From: JBEVEP01 sp040512755
GTDB lineage: Bacteria > Pseudomonadota > Alphaproteobacteria > Rhizobiales > Rhizobiaceae
Direction of reading: 5' to 3'
Length of the DNA: 16,398 bases
Assembly (NCBI GenBank): GCA_040512755.1
Contig: JBEVEP010000195.1
Coordinates: forward strand, 1-16,398
The position numbers were made by a program, and so were the translations under genes. Positions within the stretch are counted from its first letter, which is position 1. Each line of letters starts with the position of its first letter. This document shows positions 1 through 7,331 of this stretch, one piece after another. Below the pieces are notes generated by a model. The model saw only the letters and a list, made by a program, of their open reading frames with translations. It had not been told where the DNA came from and did not search any database.

Positions 1-84
1 TCTACCGTTTGTTGAATACCATGCTTTGACCATGGCGCTGGTTGCCTTAGAAAGGCTTGGGGGACTGCAGCCGGGTTACATGAC

Positions 85-771
85 ATGCCAGCAACGAAAG
101 CAAAACTCGACGATCTTACGGAATTGCCACGCCTCGCCCGAATGGGGGAGAATCTTTTTGGACTGCTTTTCAGTGGCTGCAAGATCGAGCGGTACGCCTC
201 CGGTCAGCACCTTTTCGTTCAGGAAGATGTCTCTGATCGCGTGTATGGCGTCATTAGCGGCACAGTTGAAATCTCGATCTACTCGCCGGGCGGCCAGAAG
301 CTTGTGGCGAATATCGAGCTTTCGCAAAGCCTTGTCGGTGAGATCGGAGCGCTTGACGGCGGACCGCGTACAGCGACCGCCATCTGCCTGACAAACTGCG
401 AACTCGTCTCGTTGAGCCGCACCCAGTTAATGGATCGCATCGTGAGGAATCCGCCTCTCGTGCATGCAATGATCGATCTTCTTTGCGCCCGGTTGCGCTG
501 GGTCAGCGGGGAGCTTGGGGATCAGGCATTTCTCGGGATCGAGCCGAGACTCGCAAAACGGCTGATCATGCTTGCCGACAGATTGTCGGATGAAACCGGC
601 TGGATTGCGATCTCGCAGTCGGAGCTAGCGCAGTTCCTCGGGGCAACACGGGAGTCGGTAAACAAGGTGCTGAATGATTGGCGCAGCCGGTCGATCATCA
701 AGATGAAGCGCGGCAGCCTTCGTGTCGAAAACGAGAAGACGCTTCGGCGTTTTGCCGGTTTCGAAGATTGA
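85..771 (+). CDS. Crp/Fnr-family transcriptional regulator, probably cyclic-nucleotide responsive
   Basis: This 228-residue protein has the two-domain layout and length of the Crp/Fnr family. Residues about 25-130 form the cyclic-nucleotide-binding beta-roll. It contains GEIGALDGGPRTATA (85-99), which matches the phosphate-binding cassette of Crp: Glu86 and Arg95-Thr96 correspond to the residues that hold the ribose and phosphate of cAMP. Residues 167-190 (SQSELAQFLGATRESVNKVL) are the helix-turn-helix, and the Arg-Glu pair of the Crp recognition helix is kept (ATRES). No Fnr-type cysteine cluster is present at the N terminus, so an iron-sulfur oxygen sensor is unlikely. The start at 85 is the first ATG of the frame but has only a weak ribosome-binding site; ATG 142 is a less likely alternative. 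The gene converges on the P450-peroxidase gene, and a Crp-like site lies upstream of that gene. The family call is firm; the ligand is inferred. Confidence 0.9.
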   Translation: MPATKAKLDDLTELPRLARMGENLFGLLFSGCKIERYASGQHLFVQEDVSDRVYGVISGTVEISIYSPGGQKLVANIELSQSLVGEIGALDGGPRTATAICLTNCELVSLSRTQLMDRIVRNPPLVHAMIDLLCARLRWVSGELGDQAFLGIEPRLAKRLIMLADRLSDETGWIAISQSELAQFLGATRESVNKVLNDWRSRSIIKMKRGSLRVENEKTLRRFAGFED

Positions 772-790
772 GGAGCCGCGTTGGATGGTT

Positions 791-819
791 GGACGGCGGT
801 TCGAGGCCTCGAACGGTCC
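791..819. terminator. Perfect 16-bp palindrome in a two-tier hairpin between convergent genes
   Basis: The 150 bp between the two convergent genes hold a perfect 16-bp palindrome (GTTCGAGGCCTCGAAC, 799-814). GGAC (791-794) and GTCC (816-819) on either side can pair as a second tier. A smaller stem, ATGGAC/GTCCAT, lies at 833-838 and 847-852. Neither is followed by a clear run of T on either strand, so a bidirectional terminator is only a reasonable guess from position. A protein-binding palindrome is the alternative. Confidence 0.35.
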
Positions 820-921
820 TTCAATGCGTTCGGATGGACGCTGGAGAGTCCATTCATTTCGGTCCAGCCATTATCGTGCCGTCTGCAACCGGGACCGCTA
901 GCGCCAGGCGACCGTGGCCGA

Positions 922-3900
922 TCAGAGTCGCGATATCAGATACCGCATTGCCGATCGGCTTGGCATGAAAAAGTAACCGCCGCCGCGTGTTGTGACAAAA
1001 TTGGGAAGCTTCTGGAGCGTCAATACCCGTTCCCACCCTGGAATCGTGAACCTGCCATCGCTGTTCTGTGAGCCGAACGTGGGGTCCGTTTCGGCAAGGA
1101 GCCCATGAAACGATCCAGCTGTGACCCAGGATTGCTGAATGAATTCATATTGCCGCTCGATGTCGGCGTTGAGGCACATGAACAGCAGGCCCTTCTCCTC
1201 TTCGGCGCCGTCCCGTTCATAGCTGCGGCCCACGCGAAGGATGCGATGACGCTTCCCGATCTTGATCTGTGTTTCGTGGTCGCTGCCGAGCGAATCGCGC
1301 GGATTCGAGCGCCGGATGTGAGCGCCGAGCGGACACTGCAATCCTTGCGGGTCTTCGACGCCAAAGGAAAAGTCGTTGTCGGGCAGCTTTCCGCTTGGGC
1401 CGTCCGGATACCGCACAAGCGAACTGCCGTCCTGCCACCGGCCAACCATCTTTGCGGCGATCCAATCCTGGGTGATGGCCGCGTTGCCGGACTGTCTGAC
1501 AATCTTCCGTGCTTCAGACTCGCAGTAATTATGGAACTTGTCGACATGCTGCTGAAGCTGCCGCACGACAATGAAGGAGCCATTTCGCCCGAAGTCCCGG
1601 AACTTGCCCTGCATCTGTGGCAAAGCGCCTTCCTCGTTCAACGTGGGTAAAATGCCGGTTTGATCGCGTGATACTCGCAGTGAGGGCGTTGGAGGGTAGA
1701 ATTCGTGCTCATCGCGGTAGCCGAAAAGAAACTCGCCGGGAGCCACAAGATGCATCGGCGCGGTCGTCTCACTCGCACGCCGCGTTCCCCTGATAATCGG
1801 CTGTGAAATGCCGTCGACGAACCCGAAATGTTCGAGATTCCGCTTCCCCTTTTTGTTCATAACCAGAGGCAGTTCGGCAACCGGCCGGATCCCCGCTGCC
1901 ATCATCCGCCTCTTGAATTCGTTGCTTTCAGCGGTCAGGATTTGTTCGCTCTTTGCATAAAAGACCGCAACGGCGTCCACCGGATTGCTTTCAGAACCCC
2001 ATACCCATCGGTCGGGGCCGTTTTTACCGACATCGTTGAGAATGCGGCTGCGATATGGGTCGCCCATGCCTTGGCAGAACGCTGACGGGAACGTGCTCAG
2101 GGGGTCGTGATCGGGGTCGCCTTCCAGTCCAAGCCGTCTCAAGCCGTCGGGTCCGAAGGCGATCATCATCGCCCGCTCAACCGGCATCTGGTCGCCAAAG
2201 CTGGTTCGCCTTGTTACGAAATCCAGCCACTCTTTGAGACGTGTTCGCGGCAATCCGTCAGGAATGCGGATTGCCAACATCGCTGCTTTTTCCAGCTTGC
2301 CAAAAGCGTTGAAGAAAATGGACTGGATCTCACCCGTCTCAAGGACATCATTCGGGGGCGCGGCCCGGGTAAAGAAACTGAATGAGCGTCCTGCCGGCTC
2401 CGAAACCGGACGCGGCGCCGAGGCGAAAAGGCTGAGCCAGTCACGTGCTTCATTGTCGGTCGCTGAGGCGATGCCCCGGCGAACCTGTGAGTTGATTCGA
2501 ATCCGTGCAGTGTTGCAGTCGGGATATGCCGAATACCAGAACAGCGTCGGTACCTGCTGACGCCGTGCCCAGCGCTTGAAGCGATCGCCGTCGCGAGCCC
2601 CCTTGGAAAACAGCAAATACGTTTTCGGAAACCCTTCCGTATTGCTCCACACGCCTGTCAGCCCATTCGAGGCTTTGGCGATGAAATCCTCAAGGTAGCT
2701 GCCCCAGCTTCCGCTGTAATTGCTCAAAAACATCAGCTTGTTCGTTCCGGGTATGACAACCCACCGAGCAAAATGAATGGTGTTGATCGTATTCAGAAAC
2801 CCCGGCCGAAACACTTTCTGGCCGGAAATCGAGACAAGGAAGAAGGTCAGGCGTAAAGCGAGCCTTCGAAGCAGGCCAGGTTTCAAGGTCGAGATGGCGG
2901 TCAGATGGTTCTGTGGTTTCCAGTCTTCGTGGTCTTGAATGGCCTTGAGGTCCGCAAGGCTGGTCGATTCACTGTCGGGAACAGCGCGCTTCTCCTTGAA
3001 CCGAAGGATCAATATCAAAGGTGTAAGCAGGAGGCCAAACAGCAGCACGAGACCTAAACCCGCAATAACGACCGAACTGACCCACACGATGAAATCATGG
3101 AGAATTCCCGAAGCCTCACCGAAAAGGAAGTGACGGGTGAGCCAAGAGGCCAGGGCCACGGCAACTACGACGCAAGCAAGGACAGCCGGTGCCGTCAGCG
3201 TCGCCCAAAAAGCCTTCCAGCGGGACCCTTCCGGCCCTTCCAGCTGGGATTGGGCCGGCTCGAACGCCCATGGATACTTTCCGCCCTTTTCCAGTTGTCG
3301 TCTCACTTCCGCTAGGACCGATGCGGCCCCGTCTTTGACTTTTGTGGTCTCGACGATTTGGCGCACCTCTTCTTCCAGCTTGGCCTCCTCGAGAATCCTC
3401 TTTACCGGGTGACCGGGCGTGCCGTTGAAAACGAGACCTGAGATGCCTCCGAACTTTGGTGATATCTGTATGGCGTGTTTTCGCAGATAGTCGCGAAATA
3501 ATACCTCCTCGCTGAGTGCGCATGCAGCCTTGAATAGTCCCTCGACATGCGGTCCGGCATGGTTTGCGAAGGCTGCGATGACCTCGTCGGAACTGCCGTC
3601 CCCGGAAAGTTCGAGGACGAGATGATGCGCATCCTTGCCGCCATCCGAGGCCGGGTGACCATCTTTCGACCCGCTGAAAGCCAGGGATGCAAAATGAATG
3701 ATCCCGGTTTCCTTTAGCGCTTCACGCATTTTGTTGCCGGCCGGGTTTCCGAGAGCCGCGATCGCTTTGCGTATGTCGTCAGGAGTTGGATCGGGCGTGA
3801 CGGGGCAGACAATCGTCACCATCGACTGTTGGACGACACGGGAAAGCGGGGAAGGCTCAAAGTCGAGCTTCATGCTGTCGGGATAGGCTCCCAAGCGCGT

Positions 3901-5127
3901 CAAGCGCCCAGCTCTACCCCTGGCTCGCCGTACATCCTGCTTGGAGAACAGGGCGCGCAGCGATTCCGCAATCTGAACCTGGGCAATCGCGGCGCCGATG
4001 CACAGATGAATGCCGTGGCCGAAAACCATGTAGTTTCGAGCGGGACGGTCGAGGCGAAATTCGTTTGGCCGTTCGACGGCTTTCGGGTCAAACATTGCGG
4101 AAAGCGTAGCCGGCATGACGGTCGTGCGCGCCTTGACCGTGTATTGGCGCCACTTGCCCTTCGCAATGACAGCATCGTTGGGCACATAGCGCCAGGGACC
4201 GATCCAGATCGGCTTGAAGCGCATCGCCTCCAGGATCGCTTTGTCGAGCATGGTGTCATCGTTGGACTTGATGGCTTGCTCGACTGCCTCACGCGCCTGC
4301 TTCTTTGACAAAATCACGTCGAGGCAATTGCCGCTGGCAAGCAGATTGGTCGGCGCGAACCCGGTGATCATGCCGATCATGATTGAGTACAGGTCATCCT
4401 CTTCCAGCTTCTTGGCCTTGACCATGGCGACCAATCTGCCCATCGGCGTATCGGCGGCGGTCTTTCCATCGCGCACTGCCGCGATGGACCGATCAATCGT
4501 CCATTTCAACCGGTCGGCTGCGACCAATGCGAGCTCGCGTGTGGCTGGTTCTCCTTTCGGATCCGAAAAGAGCAGGGCGCTAAGCGCAATCGCCCAGTTG
4601 GCGAATTCCTCATCATCGTCGATCGTAATGCCGTAGTAGTCGCGGCAAATACGGATGGGAACGATCTTGAGAAGATCGCGAACGACATCGAAGCCCGGTG
4701 TTGCGCGCATCATGATTGACTGCGCATGCCGCACCGCCAGTGGCCGAATTCGAGTTTCCACTTCGTTGACGGGGAAGGCGCTGAGTACGGCGGATTTCAT
4801 GCGGCGATAGTCGGGACCGTCACGCATTCCGAGGATGAAATTCGTCCGCCCGGTTTCGGCCATCTCCAGACCGTAGGGCGTCTCGAACTCGTCCTGACGT
4901 TCCAGCACGTCACGGACGTCCTCGTCCTTCGTCACATAGACCCATCCGAAGAATTTGACGTTCGGCTTGATCAGCCGGGCCAGTGTGAGCAGCCATCGTG
5001 GGTCTTCCAGCGCCCTGGCCAGAAGTTTTCGGAACAGACCCTTGGTACGCAGGCGTTCGATGTCGAAGGGACGCTGGGGCGACCGCTCGCCTTGCGCCCT
5101 CAAGATACCGTCATAGTACTTGGTCAT
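922..5127 (-). CDS. Membrane-anchored cytochrome P450 / DyP-type heme peroxidase fusion protein
   Basis: One unbroken frame encodes about 1401 residues. Residues 1-420 are a cytochrome P450: ExxR in the K helix (Glu300, Arg303) and the heme loop FGHGIHLCIG, with Cys376 as thiolate ligand. The I helix reads TGFAPT (255-260) instead of AGxD/ETT. Two hydrophobic helices (639-663 and 679-708) form a hairpin, so both enzyme domains should face the same side, probably the cytoplasm since no signal peptide is seen. The C-terminal part (about 915-1395) is a DyP-type peroxidase: GFVDGISQP (Asp1105), GAHIRRSNPR (probable heme His1270), RHRILRVGR (distal Arg, probably Arg1295) and the family motif GLLFMCLNADIERQ. 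Regions with an IHFA motif lie on both sides of the hairpin. ATG 5127 was chosen because GAGGG precedes it; ATG 5145, six codons upstream, has no Shine-Dalgarno sequence. The domain calls are firm. Substrate and reaction are unknown; an oxylipin-like peroxide substrate is speculation. Confidence 0.93.
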   Translation of the reverse strand: MTKYYDGILRAQGERSPQRPFDIERLRTKGLFRKLLARALEDPRWLLTLARLIKPNVKFFGWVYVTKDEDVRDVLERQDEFETPYGLEMAETGRTNFILGMRDGPDYRRMKSAVLSAFPVNEVETRIRPLAVRHAQSIMMRATPGFDVVRDLLKIVPIRICRDYYGITIDDDEEFANWAIALSALLFSDPKGEPATRELALVAADRLKWTIDRSIAAVRDGKTAADTPMGRLVAMVKAKKLEEDDLYSIMIGMITGFAPTNLLASGNCLDVILSKKQAREAVEQAIKSNDDTMLDKAILEAMRFKPIWIGPWRYVPNDAVIAKGKWRQYTVKARTTVMPATLSAMFDPKAVERPNEFRLDRPARNYMVFGHGIHLCIGAAIAQVQIAESLRALFSKQDVRRARGRAGRLTRLGAYPDSMKLDFEPSPLSRVVQQSMVTIVCPVTPDPTPDDIRKAIAALGNPAGNKMREALKETGIIHFASLAFSGSKDGHPASDGGKDAHHLVLELSGDGSSDEVIAAFANHAGPHVEGLFKAACALSEEVLFRDYLRKHAIQISPKFGGISGLVFNGTPGHPVKRILEEAKLEEEVRQIVETTKVKDGAASVLAEVRRQLEKGGKYPWAFEPAQSQLEGPEGSRWKAFWATLTAPAVLACVVVAVALASWLTRHFLFGEASGILHDFIVWVSSVVIAGLGLVLLFGLLLTPLILILRFKEKRAVPDSESTSLADLKAIQDHEDWKPQNHLTAISTLKPGLLRRLALRLTFFLVSISGQKVFRPGFLNTINTIHFARWVVIPGTNKLMFLSNYSGSWGSYLEDFIAKASNGLTGVWSNTEGFPKTYLLFSKGARDGDRFKRWARRQQVPTLFWYSAYPDCNTARIRINSQVRRGIASATDNEARDWLSLFASAPRPVSEPAGRSFSFFTRAAPPNDVLETGEIQSIFFNAFGKLEKAAMLAIRIPDGLPRTRLKEWLDFVTRRTSFGDQMPVERAMMIAFGPDGLRRLGLEGDPDHDPLSTFPSAFCQGMGDPYRSRILNDVGKNGPDRWVWGSESNPVDAVAVFYAKSEQILTAESNEFKRRMMAAGIRPVAELPLVMNKKGKRNLEHFGFVDGISQPIIRGTRRASETTAPMHLVAPGEFLFGYRDEHEFYPPTPSLRVSRDQTGILPTLNEEGALPQMQGKFRDFGRNGSFIVVRQLQQHVDKFHNYCESEARKIVRQSGNAAITQDWIAAKMVGRWQDGSSLVRYPDGPSGKLPDNDFSFGVEDPQGLQCPLGAHIRRSNPRDSLGSDHETQIKIGKRHRILRVGRSYERDGAEEEKGLLFMCLNADIERQYEFIQQSWVTAGSFHGLLAETDPTFGSQNSDGRFTIPGWERVLTLQKLPNFVTTRGGGYFFMPSRSAMRYLISRL

Positions 5128-5187
5128 TGGCCCTCGAACTCTCATTTGCGCGGCAAAACTGAAGCTCTAAGTGTCCATACGTCCTTC

Positions 5188-5209
5188 GTAAGTGATGTGG
5201 TTCACATTC
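5188..5209 (-). promoter_or_regulatory. Candidate Crp-type operator upstream of the P450-DyP gene
   Basis: On the minus strand the sequence reads AATGTGAACCACATCACTTA. It matches TGTGA-N6-TCACA at nine of ten core positions (core 5191-5206) and also fits the flanking AA of the Escherichia coli consensus. It lies in the short gap between the cyclase stop and the fusion start, about 64 nt before the chosen ATG. Position, spacing and the nearby Crp-family gene make it a credible regulatory site for the P450-DyP gene. No convincing -35/-10 pair was seen beside it, so activation and repression cannot be told apart. Confidence 0.55.
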
Positions 5210-5236
5210 GCTCCCTTGAGGCCAGCGAACAATCGA

Positions 5237-7012
5237 TCAACTCCCCAATTCGAAGTTGTCGATCAGAAGCCTGTTTGCCGATTTCTCCACGAACGGGATC
5301 CACTCCACTTTTTTGTGCGAGAAGTCGGGATGCCTGGTCTGGAAGATCTGCATTTCCTGCGCAGCGTCCTCATGCCGGCCTTTGCGCTTTAGCGCTCCGA
5401 TTTTCAGGAAGCGGGAATAGAAATAGCCGGGCGAAAGGTTGAGCGAACGGTCCGCCGCCTCGATCGCCTGGTCCCAGTTCTGGACGAAACAATACGCCGC
5501 GGCGAGTTCTCCAAGATTGTGGAACCTGTACATATCGAACGGGCTCAGCCGGTCGGCGTCAAGAAAAGACGGAATTGCCTGTTGCGGCTGGCAAAGGAGC
5601 AGATGCCCGCTGCCCGTTGCCGAATGCGCGAAGGCAAAGCTCGGATTGATATGCAGCGCTTGCTGAAGATGCTCGATGGCCGATTTCGGCTTGCCCCGCA
5701 TGATGTCGGTGACGCCGAGATAGGCATAGGGACGTGCGTCCTGGCTGTCCACGAGCAGCGATCGCCGGGCATAGTCGGTGACCTTGTCGAGATCGCGGCT
5801 GTCCCCAAAATGAAGCCAAGCTCGCCAGAAATACCACCAGGCAAGCTCGTTCAGCACGGCGCTCGAATTCGGGTCCTCCACATAGGCTTTCTGGAAGAAA
5901 TTGAGCGCCAGGTCCGTATCCATACGGGTGCGCCGCTGCATATGCCACCGCCCGCGGCGGACAAGTTGCCAGGTTTCGAGGCTTTCCCACGGAACCTGGA
6001 ATGTCCTCACCTGCTCGACCTTGTCGACCTCGTTCTCCAGCATCGAAACGATTTCATTTCCGACCTCGTCCTGCAGGTCGAACATGTCGTTGAAGTCGTG
6101 CTCAAAGCGCCGCGACCATATCTGCCTACCGTTTGAAGCGTCCGCCAGCGCCGTGCTCAGCCTTATGCGCCTTCCGCCGCTCGCCAGCCTGCCGCTGACG
6201 ACGTAGCGCGCGCCGAGAAGATTGCCGATTACCCCGATGCCGAGAGAGTCGTCGCGGAACTGGAAGCTCGAACTCTTGGCAATGACGGAGACCCAGCGCG
6301 TGCTGGACAGGCCGTTGATAATGTCCTCTGCAATGCCGTCCGCAATGTAGTCCAGCTCGCGATCGCCGGTGTCGTTGCGAAATGCAAGCACTGCGATGGC
6401 GGGCGGTCCGCCGCGGCGCGCATCATTTTGAAGCGGACGATAGCCGGCCACCAGGGAGGTCACCGCTGAAGTCATGCCCCTTTCGCTGTCGCGCTCCGCG
6501 ATGAAGACGCGTACCGGCAAGGCGATATTCTTCAGCGCAAACGTGCCCAAATCGGTAAATGCCGCCGTCGTCTTGTCCTTCACGTGGTGCCAGGTGGTTT
6601 CCGAAATCGCGAGACCGTCGCGAGGTGCGAATTCCTGGATTCTGGCCGCGATGTTGACGTCATCGCCGTAAAGGTTGTCATCGTGGACGATAACGTCGCC
6701 GGTATTGATACCCGCGCGAAAGCGCATCCGTCTGTCCTCGGGGAGAGGTTCATTCAGTTCACCGATCCTTGCCTGAAAGTCGAAAGCGGCGCGCAGCGCT
6801 TCAATTGGATTGCCGAATTCGGCCATGACACTGTCGCCGGCAGCGCCAAACGTGCGCCCTCCGAACGAAGCGCAACTGTCAGCGATGACGTTGCGCCGCT
6901 CCTCGAACGTTACGAGCGCGCCTTCATCGTCGATGCCCATCAAACGCGAAAAGCCGACGGCGTCGATAGAGACGATCGTCGCGAGCTGACGGGAATATTG
7001 CCGATCAGCCAT
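5237..7012 (-). CDS. Class III nucleotidyl cyclase with TolB-like and TPR domains
   Basis: This 591-residue protein has three parts. Residues 8-170 are a class III cyclase homology domain. The metal-binding aspartates are Asp17 (VSIDAVGFSRLM) and Asp60 (AGDSVMAEF), and the transition-state pair Asn120 and Arg124 lies in GDDVNIAARIQ. The residues that normally select adenine are replaced: Gly56 where Lys is usual and Asn113 where Asp is usual. Residues about 203-330 are the TolB/FlgO-like domain common in rhizobial cyclases (PPAIAVLAF, DYIADGIAEDIINGL). Residues about 360-575 are TPR repeats, likely for protein contacts. There is no membrane helix, so it should be cytosolic. The start is the first ATG of the frame; a weak AGGG lies about 16 nt upstream. 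It precedes the P450-DyP gene on the same strand and may be co-transcribed with it or supply its signal. The class is firm; whether the product is cAMP or cGMP is open. Confidence 0.92.
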   Translation of the reverse strand: MADRQYSRQLATIVSIDAVGFSRLMGIDDEGALVTFEERRNVIADSCASFGGRTFGAAGDSVMAEFGNPIEALRAAFDFQARIGELNEPLPEDRRMRFRAGINTGDVIVHDDNLYGDDVNIAARIQEFAPRDGLAISETTWHHVKDKTTAAFTDLGTFALKNIALPVRVFIAERDSERGMTSAVTSLVAGYRPLQNDARRGGPPAIAVLAFRNDTGDRELDYIADGIAEDIINGLSSTRWVSVIAKSSSFQFRDDSLGIGVIGNLLGARYVVSGRLASGGRRIRLSTALADASNGRQIWSRRFEHDFNDMFDLQDEVGNEIVSMLENEVDKVEQVRTFQVPWESLETWQLVRRGRWHMQRRTRMDTDLALNFFQKAYVEDPNSSAVLNELAWWYFWRAWLHFGDSRDLDKVTDYARRSLLVDSQDARPYAYLGVTDIMRGKPKSAIEHLQQALHINPSFAFAHSATGSGHLLLCQPQQAIPSFLDADRLSPFDMYRFHNLGELAAAYCFVQNWDQAIEAADRSLNLSPGYFYSRFLKIGALKRKGRHEDAAQEMQIFQTRHPDFSHKKVEWIPFVEKSANRLLIDNFELGS

Positions 7013-7331
7013 GTGCCGGGTTCACCCTGTTGCACCTCTGTCAGGAGGCATGCCGCCTTACTTGTCTTGGCGGCTTTCTCTTTCACGGCGAGGCTTTCGC
7101 GAACGCCGGTCCCTTTTCTTTCTGTCGTCAGCCCCAAGGATATCCAATGTAGCAGTGCCGCGATGTGCGTTCCATTACAATTCGGCCATTCGCACGCTCG
7201 TCAAAATTGCGTGCGAATCCAATCGCTTGCGCAAGGTGAACGGCGGAACAGGAAAATTATATCTTGTCAGAGAAGGTGCTAGGCACTCGCAATGCAGTGA
7301 AAAATTTTCGCGGGCCTTAAACTGAATCTGC
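7013..7331 (-). promoter_or_regulatory. 319-bp intergenic region upstream of the cyclase gene
   Basis: No credible gene lies here; the small frames that cross it look like neither neighbour's family nor any known protein. Read on the minus strand it holds an AT-rich stretch after the rhaI stop, a perfect TATAAT (7256-7261) without a convincing -35, and the palindrome cttgcgcaag (7226-7235). The 10-bp inverted repeat at 7188-7218 and a roughly 175-nt untranslated leader before the cyclase ATG follow. It probably carries the cyclase promoter. No strong terminator for the rhaDI transcript was seen, so some read-through is possible. Confidence 0.4.
7188..7218. repeat. Perfect 10-bp inverted repeat in the cyclase upstream region
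   Basis: attcgcacgc (7188-7197) and gcgtgcgaat (7209-7218) are exact reverse complements separated by 11 bp. No T-run follows on the minus strand, which argues against an intrinsic terminator for rhaI. The roughly two-turn spacing between arm centres fits an operator for a dimeric regulator. It could also fold as a hairpin in the 5' leader if the TATAAT at 7256-7261 is used. Confidence 0.5.

Noticed and set aside
922..5145. The P450-DyP gene as two adjacent genes or a frameshift artefact
   Set aside because: The frame is continuous through both linkers and the membrane hairpin, with no internal stop and no phase change between the domains.
4726..5442. 238-codon open frame on the plus strand across the fusion and cyclase ends
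   Set aside because: It overlaps two well-supported minus-strand genes and shows no recognisable domain.
7011..7325. 104-codon plus-strand frame in the cyclase upstream gap
   Set aside because: No good ribosome-binding site, no domain likeness and a composition typical of chance frames.
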